Of a stretch of 64,000 bases of DNA, positions 55,039 through 63,765 are shown piece by piece. Made by a program: the position numbers and the translations under genes. The notes below the pieces were generated by a model, which ran no database searches, was not told the DNA's origin, and saw only the letters and a program-made list of their open reading frames with translations. Each line of letters starts with the position of its first letter. The first letter of the stretch is position 1. The stretch is from Dechloromonas sp. HYN0024 (GTDB lineage: Bacteria; Pseudomonadota; Gammaproteobacteria; Burkholderiales; Rhodocyclaceae): positions 3,194,301 to 3,258,300 of the forward strand of contig NZ_CP031842.1 in NCBI RefSeq assembly GCF_003441615.1, in the 5' to 3' direction.

Positions 55039-56372
55039 TATGCGTTGTACACGACTGCGTCGTCGACCTTACGGATATTGAAACGGCGACGCTTCCAGCC
55101 CATGAAAGCCCGCTTCGGCTGCATGATGTTGGCGATGTAATAGAGCATCTTGAAAGCCCAGATCGAACGCCAGATTGGCGTTTTGCCAAAAATGTCGCCG
55201 GCCAGCATGGAAAGCACGGCTTCCTTGGCCCGAAAAACGTTCCTTGGCCCCATGAAAAATTCACGCATGATCGGATTGGTCACGCGATAGATGAACCACG
55301 AGAATTCTTTCGGCCCGTGTTTCATCATCGCATCGAATCGCTTCAGGGCGGCCGGCGCCTTGGCCGGCGTCTTGAGACAGGTATCAATGGCTTCGGCTGC
55401 GATAACCCCGCTGTTCATGGCGAGCAGCACGCCCGAAGAGAAAACCGGATCGATGAAAGCGTAGGCATCGCCGAGCATCACATAGTTGTTGCCGTGATTG
55501 CGTTCGGAAACGTAGGAAAAATTGCCTGTCGCCTCGACTTCATTGACCAGCTTAGCGTTCTGGAGGCGCATGGTGAGCTTTGGACATTGGGCAAAACCAT
55601 CCATCAGGAATTGCTCAAGGGAGCGTTCACCCTTGGTCTTTATGTAGTACGGCCAGGTCACCATACCAATACTGGTGACATCGTTCTGCATGGGGATGAA
55701 CCAGAACCAGCCGTGCTCGAACCAGAAAATGGTGATGTTGCCCTCGGCCCGTCCTTCGTGCCGCTGTGCACCAGTGAAGTGACCATAGATCGCCGAACTG
55801 TTGTGTTTCGGATTGCGGTGCTTGATCTGGAAACGATTGGCCAGGAAGGTATCGCGGCCGGAAGCATCAACGACAAAACGGGCCTGCCATTCGGTTTCGC
55901 GACCATCATCATGCACGGCGCGGATCGCCGCCGTATTGTCCGGCAGGAAATCGACGGCCTTGGCTTTGCAGCCTTCGTGCACCTCAACCCCTTTTTTCTC
56001 GGCGTTGCGGATGAGGATCGTATCGAACTGATCCCGCTTGACCTGATAGGCATGGGGCATCGACTTGTCCCAGGCTTCGGCAAAATTGAAAACCGAGGAC
56101 ATGTCATGGTTGGGAGAAACAAATTCGGCACCGGGTTTGAGCATGCCGATTGCCATTACGTCCTCGGCAATACCCATCCGTTCAAAAAGTGGAAGATTGG
56201 CCGGCAGCAGCGATTCGCCAATGTGAAACCGGGGATGGTGGGCTTTTTCCAGGATAACCACCCGGTAGCCTTTTTCTGCCAGCATCGGTGCCACGGTCGA
56301 CCCCGCCGGGCCGCCACCGATGACCAGCACATCACATTGCCGACGCTCCACTTTCTGCACTTGTTCCATCAT
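55038..56372 (-). CDS. FAD-dependent halogenase-like monooxygenase
   Basis: 444 residues. FAD-binding GGGPAGS at 19-25 and HIGESLLP at 50-57. All signature positions of single-component-type flavin halogenases are present: Lys79 in MLKPGAEF, WFWFIP (WxWxIP) at 222-227 and FIDPVFSSG (FxxPxxSxG) at 306-314. A halogenated aryl-polyene, as in brominated xanthomonadins, is therefore expected, with chloride or bromide unresolved. It would act on the aryl-ACP or ligated precursor. It follows the radical SAM gene after 124 nt. Confidence 0.88.
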   Translation of the reverse strand: MMEQVQKVERRQCDVLVIGGGPAGSTVAPMLAEKGYRVVILEKAHHPRFHIGESLLPANLPLFERMGIAEDVMAIGMLKPGAEFVSPNHDMSSVFNFAEAWDKSMPHAYQVKRDQFDTILIRNAEKKGVEVHEGCKAKAVDFLPDNTAAIRAVHDDGRETEWQARFVVDASGRDTFLANRFQIKHRNPKHNSSAIYGHFTGAQRHEGRAEGNITIFWFEHGWFWFIPMQNDVTSIGMVTWPYYIKTKGERSLEQFLMDGFAQCPKLTMRLQNAKLVNEVEATGNFSYVSERNHGNNYVMLGDAYAFIDPVFSSGVLLAMNSGVIAAEAIDTCLKTPAKAPAALKRFDAMMKHGPKEFSWFIYRVTNPIMREFFMGPRNVFRAKEAVLSMLAGDIFGKTPIWRSIWAFKMLYYIANIMQPKRAFMGWKRRRFNIRKVDDAVVYNA

Positions 56373-56496
56373 TGAAACCTATAGTCCGTTCTCTGTGGTG
56401 GCGATCAATTATTTGATTGTTAAGCCATTTTCCGATCTGCCCGGATATATTCCCGGCCCAGACTGTTGCACCGATGCCCATGACGAAAATGGGGAA

Positions 56497-58146
56497 TTAT
56501 ACCGCTGCCGGCGAGGCCGACGGCGGGCAGCACGATATACCTTCCTCGGCGAGCGGTATGATTGCCTTCATTGCGTCACGCCGTGAAATTCTGACTGGTG
56601 ACATTGCGACGATATTGTCGACCTGCAAATCAGGGCTCAGGAAAGGCTTCAAACCAACCGGCTGCCGTGGATGAAGTTTGAATTCCCGTTTGGCCTTCTC
56701 GAGCTGTTCCTTGTTCGAACTGAAATAGCGTGCCGCTGCAATAGTCTCCGGCAGGTGCTTGATAACGTGCCACAGACTCCAGCGATGGGCCCACAGTCGC
56801 TTAGCGAAGCGCCGACGATACCCCTTGCTATCGTAGAAGCGTTTGACGTGCCAGTTGTACAGGGCGTCCATTTCCTCCCGCGAAGAAAAGCCGTGTGGGA
56901 GGAATACAAAATTCAGGCAGTTCATCAGCCGCCAGTCTTCAATCATCTCGCCAGAAACCTTGCTGTTGGCGCATTCATCCCAGATTGGCGCACCATGCAG
57001 GGGGCTGAACTTGGTCATGTTCATTTCGTCGAGGCCAAGAGACAGGATGAAATCGCTCGTCACCTTCACGGTCTCCGGTGTTTCACCGGGCATGCCAAAA
57101 ATGAACAATCCCTTGGCCCGCAAGCCGGCAGCGTGGATCTGACGTACCGTATCGCGCACGGCATCGAGCGTTACACCCGCCTTGTGACGTTCCATCATTT
57201 GCGGGTCGGCTGATTCAATTCCCATCGATACCATCAACACACCGGCCTGTTTGAGCTTGGCGAGCATTTCATCCGAGGTATGGCCGGTGCGGATGGCACA
57301 ATTCCATTGGATACCCAGCGGCTTTTCAATAAGCAGCTCACAAAGGTCGAAAACCCGCTGCTTCTTGGCTGTGAACAGATCGTCGTACATGTTGATGTGA
57401 TAGACGCCAAACCTGTCCCGCAGGTACTTCATGTGATCGTAGGTATATTGCGCCGAGTTGGTTTTGTAGAGGCGCTCGAAGACCGTTCGGTCACAAAATG
57501 AACAGGTGTAGGGACAGCCCCGCGAGGTAATCATGGTCGCGCCATGGCGTTTTTCATAGGCGAACAGCGGCAGATGATAGGCATGCGGGAAACCGGCCAG
57601 CTTTTCGTAAGCCGGAAACGGCAGTTCATCAAGATCAATGATCCGGTCACGCCGTGGATTTATACGGATCTTTCCGGCTTCGTCACGGTAGATGAGATTG
57701 CCAACATTCTTGAGCGGCTTGCCATCCGCCAGATCAAGGAAGGCTCCCTCGCCTTCACCGATAACCAGGTAATCGATTTCAGGAAAATGTTCGAGGATGG
57801 GGGCACCCAGCGACGATACGTGGACATTGCCAAAGACAATTTTTATTTCGGGACGTCGGGCTCTTATATAGGCGGCGATTTCAAAGGCATCCATGAAACC
57901 GGATGTGGTCGCCGAAAAGCCGACCATTTCCGGATCCGTGGCCAGCACAATTTCGGCATTTTCAGCGATGGTGGCCGGCGCATAGGGGCCAAGGCAATCA
58001 TGCAGTTGGACACTGTGCCCGAATTTTTCCAGCCAACTGGCCAGTTGCATGATGCCGATAGGCGGCATGCGGTTGGCCAGGACCGAAAAATCCGGTTGGC
58101 CGGGAACGAAATTAAAGCCAGCCGGGTGAACAAGAGTAATACGCAT
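56497..58146 (-). CDS. B12-binding radical SAM protein of the pigment locus
   Basis: 549 residues. N-terminal cobalamin-binding region (about 1-140, with DPEMVGFSATTSGFM and VFGNVHVSSLG), a radical SAM domain with CPYTCSFC near 215, and a long C-terminal helical region. Class B radical SAM enzymes use methylcobalamin to methylate unactivated carbon or phosphorus centres. Here it might methylate the polyene chain or aryl ring, but non-methylating members also exist. It begins the leftward unit. Confidence 0.85.
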   Translation of the reverse strand: MRITLVHPAGFNFVPGQPDFSVLANRMPPIGIMQLASWLEKFGHSVQLHDCLGPYAPATIAENAEIVLATDPEMVGFSATTSGFMDAFEIAAYIRARRPEIKIVFGNVHVSSLGAPILEHFPEIDYLVIGEGEGAFLDLADGKPLKNVGNLIYRDEAGKIRINPRRDRIIDLDELPFPAYEKLAGFPHAYHLPLFAYEKRHGATMITSRGCPYTCSFCDRTVFERLYKTNSAQYTYDHMKYLRDRFGVYHINMYDDLFTAKKQRVFDLCELLIEKPLGIQWNCAIRTGHTSDEMLAKLKQAGVLMVSMGIESADPQMMERHKAGVTLDAVRDTVRQIHAAGLRAKGLFIFGMPGETPETVKVTSDFILSLGLDEMNMTKFSPLHGAPIWDECANSKVSGEMIEDWRLMNCLNFVFLPHGFSSREEMDALYNWHVKRFYDSKGYRRRFAKRLWAHRWSLWHVIKHLPETIAAARYFSSNKEQLEKAKREFKLHPRQPVGLKPFLSPDLQVDNIVAMSPVRISRRDAMKAIIPLAEEGISCCPPSASPAAV

Positions 58147-58217
58147 GCAGGATTCCTCAATCGAAGTCTCGGAATTTTATAAGAAAACGCCAACTCACTC
58201 CGGTTCCCTGCAAGGTA

Positions 58218-58994
58218 TTACCAGTAGCTCAGTGTATCCCAGGCAAATTTGGCAATCAGCACGCTAACCATGACGAGAAACAACCGCCGGACAAACTGGC
58301 TTCCATGTTTCAAGGCTAGTCGGGTACCAAGCATTGAACCCGTTACATTGGCGACAGCCATTGCTATGGCCAATAGCGGCAAAACATTCCCATGTGGCAA
58401 AAAATAGCTGAGCGCAGCGAGATTGGTCGCCACATTGACCATTTTTGCACCGGCTGATGCATGCAGAAAATCGAAGCCGAAAAATCGGACAAAGAGAAAA
58501 ATCAGGAAACTGCCAGTGCCCGGCCCAAAGAAGCCATCATAAAACCCTATCACCCCACCCAAAAGAACGGCATATGCCAATTCCCTATTGCCGGCATGGA
58601 CTGGTTGATGATGTAGACCAAAGTTCTGGCCCTTCAGTGTGTAAGCCGCTACCACGGTCAGAAGCAGTAAAACCAAGGGCCTGATGACTTCTTTCGGTAA
58701 CCAGGCAACGACAGCTGCACCTAGATAGGAAAAAGCAAAAGCACTCAAGGCCGCCGGCAAAATTGTTCTCCACGGCATGGTGATCTGTCGCGCATAGCGC
58801 CAACTTGCATTGGCTGTGCCAAAAATGCTGGCAAATTTGTTAGTGCCAAACAGCGTTGCAGCTGATTCAAGCGGACGTACAGCAAACAGAGCGGGAATTT
58901 GAATCAGTCCACCACCACCGACAACGGCATCGACTGTACCTGCCATCAAAGCAGCAAACAACAAAACGACTATTTCCGGTGTGAAGAAATCCAC
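58218..58994 (-). CDS. TSUP (TauE/SafE) family permease
   Basis: 258 residues with about eight membrane segments; the repeated GGGxxxxP-type signature GGGGLIQIPALFA near the start and the similar GVIGFYDGFFGPGTGSFL in the middle show the two-repeat TSUP architecture. Family members export sulfite, taurine-derived sulfur or organic anions. No sulfur genes are adjacent. Confidence 0.87.
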   Translation of the reverse strand: MDFFTPEIVVLLFAALMAGTVDAVVGGGGLIQIPALFAVRPLESAATLFGTNKFASIFGTANASWRYARQITMPWRTILPAALSAFAFSYLGAAVVAWLPKEVIRPLVLLLLTVVAAYTLKGQNFGLHHQPVHAGNRELAYAVLLGGVIGFYDGFFGPGTGSFLIFLFVRFFGFDFLHASAGAKMVNVATNLAALSYFLPHGNVLPLLAIAMAVANVTGSMLGTRLALKHGSQFVRRLFLVMVSVLIAKFAWDTLSYW

Positions 58995-59288
58995 GGAGTG
59001 CTTCCAGAAGTCAGGAACAAAGGGTTCACAGGGTTTTTGATAATAACTATATGTAAACCTATTACTGATAATACCTTAGCAACAACTCTGTGGATAACGT
59101 AAAAATTTTTAATTTATTCATTAACTTAATTGCTAAATTTGGTGCTTGGTAACCTGCTGGTTTGCCTGTGGATGAATTCCGGATAGTTTTTGGCTTTTTG
59201 AAAATATCCTAGTTGCCAACATTCCTTGGACAGCTTGTGCACAGCCTTATCTACAGCGTATTTTCAGAAAATTCTTGGTTTGAAGCCG
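58995..59288. other. AT-rich intergenic region with DnaA-box cluster, origin-like
   Basis: No gene is present. The region is clearly AT-rich compared with its surroundings, with an A/T run at 59098-59145. A consensus DnaA box TGTGGATAA is at 59089-59097, one-mismatch boxes are at 59167-59175 (TGTGGATGA), 59235-59243 (TTGTGCACA) and 59247-59255 (TTATCTACA). This is how a replication origin is composed, although a second candidate lies at the right edge. Confidence 0.55.
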
Positions 59289-59318
59289 AAAAAAAACCCG
59301 GCTAATTGCCGGGTTTTT
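59289..59318. terminator. Bidirectional intrinsic terminator
   Basis: Eight A, CCCGGC, five-nt loop, GCCGGG, five T. It ends transcription of the small gene at 59365 (minus strand, T8 run) and would also shield the origin-like region. Confidence 0.85.
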
Positions 59319-59364
59319 GAATATTTTATGCCTAAAAAATAATCAGTAAGTTATCCGCCTTGGA

Positions 59365-59775
59365 TCAACGACTATCTTCAGCAAGCTGCGTAATTTGATT
59401 GCCCGTAAAGAAGGACTGTTCATTTTGTTCACCATCTTCGCGGTAGGCGACAACCATGCTACCTGCGCCGTCAAACGGTGCCGACACAGGTGCCAGCTTT
59501 CGCTCCGGCAGGAAGCTCTTGAGAAAATCCTCAGAGAGGAACTCGGCTGTATTCCGGGTGCCCAGGACATATTCAGAGCGACGGGCTGTAATCACGACGA
59601 ACTTGTTATTGTCGATTTCGTAAGCCGTCAGATAGGATGTCCGGATGATCGATGATTGCGGGAAGCGGGGATTTGAACTGGCGACCCGACCTTCAATGCA
59701 TGCAACGTATTGACCATCCTCGGACGCTTTCGCGTGGATGATTTTCCAGTGGTTAAGTACATTGCGAGTTGTCAT
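59365..59775 (-). CDS. Uncharacterised protein
   Basis: 136 residues, no signal peptide or membrane segment. N-terminal MTTRNVLNHWKIIHAKASEDGQ and a beta-rich middle (YLTAYEIDNNKFVVITARRSEYVLG), then a Ser/Phe-rich tail. I do not recognise the family. Lower G+C than the neighbours. It lies between the origin-like region and mnmE and ends at a strong terminator. Confidence 0.65.
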   Translation of the reverse strand: MTTRNVLNHWKIIHAKASEDGQYVACIEGRVASSNPRFPQSSIIRTSYLTAYEIDNNKFVVITARRSEYVLGTRNTAEFLSEDFLKSFLPERKLAPVSAPFDGAGSMVVAYREDGEQNEQSFFTGNQITQLAEDSR

Positions 59776-60012
59776 TTTAGTCTCATATCAAGGCATGCCA
59801 TTTCCTCTAATCGGACACTCAGCAATCGAGTTCTGGCATGCAGTTATTATCTGGTCGGAAAAATATCCTTTGAGGAAAATCTTCCCACATAATGAAATAT
59901 TTGTCTAGTCCACTGTTTTACCGTAACAAATTTTTATTTCACCACCATTTCACGGTGGGAAAAACGTGGAAAGGCGCGCAGCACAAGGATTTTGACTATG
60001 CCTAAAGGCCTA

Positions 60013-61359
60013 TTATTTTCCGATACAGAAGCGGCTGAAAATTACGCCCAGAAGATCGTCAGGGGTAAATTCGCCAGTAATCAGACCGAGTGAGCTCTGC
60101 GTCAGACGAAGTTCCTCGGCAAAAAGCTCAAGGGCGGGATAGGCCCCTTCAACAAGCTTTCTTGCTGTCAACAGGTGTTCCTGCGCGGCGGACAATGCCC
60201 GCAAGTGACGTTCGCGGGCAATGAAAACATCTTCAGCCTGATGCCAGCCGGCAATCCGCAACAGTTCCTGACGTAACAGGTCGATTCCCTCGCCTGAACG
60301 GGCGGACAATGAGATAGCTGTGCTCTCAGCTTCGTCATGCCGTTCTGGTGCGACGCCTGAAAGGTCGATCTTGTTATAGATGGTCACCCGCTTGAGGGAT
60401 TCCGGCAGGCGGGCAAGAATGTCTCGATCAGCCGCGCTGATGCCAGTTCGTGCATCGACTAGTAGAAGGACAGCGTCGGCACGCTCTATTTCTTTCCAAC
60501 TGCGTTCAATGCCAATTCTTTCGACTTCGTCGCTGGTTTCTCGCAAGCCGGCAGTATCGATAATGTGTAAAGGTATTCCCTCAATCTGGATGGTCGAGCG
60601 CAGGGCATCGCGGGTAGTGCCGGCAATCGGCGTCACGATGGCCAGATCATCCCCAGCTAGCCGGTTGAGCAATGATGATTTTCCGACATTGGGTTGGCCA
60701 GCAAGGACAACGTGCAAACCCGACTGGAGAAGTTTTCCCTGACTGGCCCGATCGAAGATTTCGGCCAGCTTCCGCTGCAAATTTTCGAGGCGACCAAAGG
60801 CATTGGCGGCCTTCAGGAAGTCAATATCCTCTTCCGGAAAGTCCAGCGTGGCTTCAACCAGCATGCGCAGGTTGATCAGTTCATCATTCAACTCGCCGAT
60901 AGCCTTGGAAAACTCCCCCTGCAGCGAGCGTACGGCCGAACGTGCGGCACTGGTGGTCGCCGCGTCGATCAGATCGGCGACGGCTTCGGCTTGGGCCAGA
61001 TCCAACTTGCCATTGAGAAAGGCACGTCGGCTGAATTCGCCTGGTTCAGCCAGTCTTGCCCCAAGATCAAGGCAACGGGCGAGCAGCATCTGCATGACTA
61101 CAGGACCACCGTGGCCTTGCAGCTCAAGCACGTCTTCGCCAGTAAAGGAGTGGGGATTCGGGAAATACAGAAGTATCCCGTTGTCGAGGGCGATGCCCTC
61201 GGCCGTCTTGAAATCAGCCAGCGTCGCGTAACGCGGCTTCGGTGTTTTACCGGTCAGTGCCAAAGCAAAGGGCAGCAAATTGCTGCCCGAAATGCGGATG
61301 ACGCCGACACCACCCCGGCCGGGGGCCGTGGCGATGGCGGCAATGGTATCCGAGGTCAC
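60013..61359 (-). CDS. mnmE: tRNA uridine-5-carboxymethylaminomethyl(34) synthesis GTPase MnmE
   Basis: 448 residues, GTG start. With MnmG it modifies U34 of tRNAs. GTPase G1 loop GQPNVGKSS near 222, G3 DTAGL, G4-like NKID and the conserved C-terminal CIGK that binds the folate/potassium-linked site. Follows yidC with a 3-nt gap on the same strand. Confidence 0.97.
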   Translation of the reverse strand: MTSDTIAAIATAPGRGGVGVIRISGSNLLPFALALTGKTPKPRYATLADFKTAEGIALDNGILLYFPNPHSFTGEDVLELQGHGGPVVMQMLLARCLDLGARLAEPGEFSRRAFLNGKLDLAQAEAVADLIDAATTSAARSAVRSLQGEFSKAIGELNDELINLRMLVEATLDFPEEDIDFLKAANAFGRLENLQRKLAEIFDRASQGKLLQSGLHVVLAGQPNVGKSSLLNRLAGDDLAIVTPIAGTTRDALRSTIQIEGIPLHIIDTAGLRETSDEVERIGIERSWKEIERADAVLLLVDARTGISAADRDILARLPESLKRVTIYNKIDLSGVAPERHDEAESTAISLSARSGEGIDLLRQELLRIAGWHQAEDVFIARERHLRALSAAQEHLLTARKLVEGAYPALELFAEELRLTQSSLGLITGEFTPDDLLGVIFSRFCIGK

Positions 61360-61362
61360 ACC

Positions 61363-63009
61363 TTAGGCTTTGGCGTCGTTGGCAGCCTTGCCGCCAGCGT
61401 CGATGAGCCGCGTGATCTGCCATTGCTGGGCAATGGAGAGCACGTTATTGACCACCCAGTAGAGAACCAGACCGGCCGGGAACCAGAAGAACATGAAACC
61501 GAAGATCAGCGGCATGGCCATCATTACCTTGGCCTGGATCGGGTCCGGCGGGGTCGGGTTGAGTTTGGTCTGGACAAACATCGACACCATCATGATGACT
61601 GGCAGGATGTAGTACGGGTCAGCCGATGCGAGGTCGTTGATCCACAGGATCCACGGCGCATCGCGCATTTCAACGGCACCGAGCAGCACCCAGTAGAGCG
61701 AGATGAAGACCGGAATCTGGACCAGAATGGGGAGGCAGCCACCGAGCGGATTGACCTTCTCGGTCTGGTACATCTTCATCATTTCCTGGTTCAGGCGCTG
61801 CTTGTCATCACCAAAACGTTCCTTGAGCTGGGTCAGACGCGGCGTCAGCACCTTCATTTTAGCCATCGACCGGTAAGAAGCGGCGGAGAGCGGGAAGAAG
61901 ATGGCCTTGATGATGATGGTGAGGACGACAATCGCCCAACCCCAGTTGCCGACCAGCTTGTGGATCGCTTCGAGAGCCCAGAAAATCGGGGCGGCAACTA
62001 CGGTCAGCCAGCCATAATCGACGACCAGATCAAGTCCGGTAGCCGCCTGTTTAAGGGCTGACTGTTCCTGCGGACCGGCGTACAGACTGACCGAGGTTTG
62101 ACCCTTGGCACCAGGTGCAATTTCATCAACCGGCACAATCACCCCGGTCTGGAAGACGTTGCCGCCTTCAACCTTGCGCATGTAGTACTCGCGTTGGGTC
62201 TTATCCTTCGGTACCCAGGCGGCCACGAAGTAGTGCTGGACCATGGCCAGCCAGCCATTGTCGGCCGTCTTGGCAAACTTGGCCTTGTTGTCGGCGATCG
62301 CGCTGAAATCAATCTTCTGATACTTTTCTGCATCGGTATAGACGGCCGGGCCAGTAAAGGTCGACACCATCTTGGTTTCACCGGCTGGTGCTACGTCGTC
62401 ACGCTGCAATTGGAAGTAGGCGTGCGGCGCAATCGGCTTGTCAGTGCCGTTGGCGATTTCCCAGGCAACATCGATCTGATAGGAGCCGCGCTTGAACGTC
62501 AGGATCTTGGCGACCTTGAGCCCATTCTGATCAACTGACTCCAGGCGTACTTTCAGTTCGTCCTTACCGTCGGCCAGGGTCGTCGAGCCACCGACATGCT
62601 TGAAGGTCGAACGATGCGTCGGCAAACCTTCGCCGATCAGTCCGGCCTGGGCCAGGTAATGGTGGGCGGGATCGAACAGGACAAAGGTCTTGTCCTTGTT
62701 GTCATGTTCCTTGTATTTCAGCAACTCGAGGCCGACCACATCGCCGCCTTGGGCAGAAATGCTTGCTTTCAGCAGATCGGTGGTGACGGTGAACGTTTCA
62801 GCCGTCGAAACGGGCGCCGAAACGACCGGAGCGCCAGGCGCTGCCTTGCCCTGCAGGGCGGCCGACGGCACCGGCGCGGCACTGCCTGCCGGAACGGTTG
62901 CAGCGGCATCAATGGCCGGCTTAGGCTGGTTGTACTTCTGCCAGTTTTCCCACAGCATGAAGCTGGAGAACGTGAAGATCAAAACCAGTATCAGGCGACG
63001 AGTATCCAT
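61363..63009 (-). CDS. yidC: Membrane protein insertase YidC
   Basis: 548 residues. Inner membrane. N-terminal anchor, a large periplasmic P1 domain (about 40-340), and five membrane segments at the C-terminus, with VGNWGWAIVVLTIIIKAIFFPLS and the conserved Arg in the groove (SYRSMAKMK). Inserts proteins alone or with SecYEG. Part of the rpmH-rnpA-yidD-yidC-mnmE block. Confidence 0.97.
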   Translation of the reverse strand: MDTRRLILVLIFTFSSFMLWENWQKYNQPKPAIDAAATVPAGSAAPVPSAALQGKAAPGAPVVSAPVSTAETFTVTTDLLKASISAQGGDVVGLELLKYKEHDNKDKTFVLFDPAHHYLAQAGLIGEGLPTHRSTFKHVGGSTTLADGKDELKVRLESVDQNGLKVAKILTFKRGSYQIDVAWEIANGTDKPIAPHAYFQLQRDDVAPAGETKMVSTFTGPAVYTDAEKYQKIDFSAIADNKAKFAKTADNGWLAMVQHYFVAAWVPKDKTQREYYMRKVEGGNVFQTGVIVPVDEIAPGAKGQTSVSLYAGPQEQSALKQAATGLDLVVDYGWLTVVAAPIFWALEAIHKLVGNWGWAIVVLTIIIKAIFFPLSAASYRSMAKMKVLTPRLTQLKERFGDDKQRLNQEMMKMYQTEKVNPLGGCLPILVQIPVFISLYWVLLGAVEMRDAPWILWINDLASADPYYILPVIMMVSMFVQTKLNPTPPDPIQAKVMMAMPLIFGFMFFWFPAGLVLYWVVNNVLSIAQQWQITRLIDAGGKAANDAKA

Positions 63010-63035
63010 GAACAGCCTACAAAAGAATTCTTGAA

Positions 63036-63248
63036 TCAGGGTACGGGATCATACCCACCAGGATGCCATGGGTGGCAACGGCCGACTCGTTTCAAGCCCA
63101 GCCAGCCACCCCGGAAGGCGCCATATTTCTGTACTGCTTCCACCATATAGGCCGAGCAACTCGGCATATGGCGGCAGCGTTTCCCGAGATATGGGCTGAT
63201 CGCATATTGATAGATGCGAACCAGACCAATCAGCAGGTGCTTCATCAT
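63036..63248 (-). CDS. yidD: Membrane protein insertion efficiency factor YidD
   Basis: 70 residues. The HMPSCSAY motif and [17 protein letters not shown] signature are complete. Small amphipathic protein aiding YidC-dependent insertion. Overlaps the rnpA end at the ATGATG start. Confidence 0.95.
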   Translation of the reverse strand: MMKHLLIGLVRIYQYAISPYLGKRCRHMPSCSAYMVEAVQKYGAFRGGWLGLKRVGRCHPWHPGGYDPVP

Positions 63249-63613
63249 ACTTCCCGCTTCGGCCGTGGCCGTTGCAGTTTGTCCAGCAGGGCAAGGAAAT
63301 CCTCGGCGACCAACTTGCCGTCGAGCGGAGCCGGTTTGACGGCAAGCCTGACGACCAGATCGAGTGCTGGTAAACCGGCCTGTCGCAGTCGAAATTGCTC
63401 GCGCACGACGCGCTTGACCTTGTTGCGGTCAACCGCCCGTTTGAGCAGCTTCTTGGCGACGACCAGACCCAGTCGCGCTTCGGTCTTTCCTTCGGGGCGC
63501 GGCTGATAATGCAGCATCAGCACTTTGCCTCGAATTGCCCTCCTGAAACCAAAAACGGATGAGAACTCATCCGTTTTTGTCAGGCGATAGCTTCGGGCGA
63601 AGGTTTGTTCCAC
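63245..63613 (-). CDS. rnpA: Ribonuclease P protein component
   Basis: 122 residues, GTG start. The RNR motif region [16 protein letters not shown] near 75-90 is typical. Assists the RNase P RNA in 5' processing of tRNA. A perfect 13-bp palindrome lies in codons 12-21. Confidence 0.95.
   Translation of the reverse strand: MEQTFARSYRLTKTDEFSSVFGFRRAIRGKVLMLHYQPRPEGKTEARLGLVVAKKLLKRAVDRNKVKRVVREQFRLRQAGLPALDLVVRLAVKPAPLDGKLVAEDFLALLDKLQRPRPKREV
63551..63578 (-). terminator. Terminator- or attenuator-like hairpin inside rnpA
   Basis: AAAAACGGATGAG - 2-nt loop - CTCATCCGTTTTT, a 13-bp perfect inverted repeat ending in five T on the minus strand, inside codons 12-21 of rnpA. Could cut transcription between rpmH and rnpA. 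Confidence 0.55.
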
Positions 63614-63630
63614 CTCGCCGAACGTCCGGC

Positions 63631-63765
63631 TTATACAGCCAGACGCGTACGACCCTTGGCGCGGCGAGCAGCAATAACTGCACGGCCACCCTTGGTGCGC
63701 ATACGGACCAGGAAGCCATGGGTGCGCTTGCGGCGCACGACCGACGGTTGATACGTGCGTTTCAT
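63631..63765 (-). CDS. rpmH: 50S ribosomal protein L34
   Basis: 44 residues, [18 protein letters not shown] to the Arg/Lys-rich end TRLAV. The classical start gene of the block opposite dnaA. It is too short for many gene finders but unmistakable. Confidence 0.98.
   Translation of the reverse strand: MKRTYQPSVVRRKRTHGFLVRMRTKGGRAVIAARRAKGRTRLAV

Noticed and set aside
59942..59958. Hairpin CCACC/GGTGG after mnmE as its terminator
   Set aside because: Five-bp stem and no T-run in the direction of mnmE transcription.
60694..62061. A 455-codon plus-strand frame over mnmE and yidC
   Set aside because: Both genes underneath are certain; the frame is a shadow typical of GC-rich codons.
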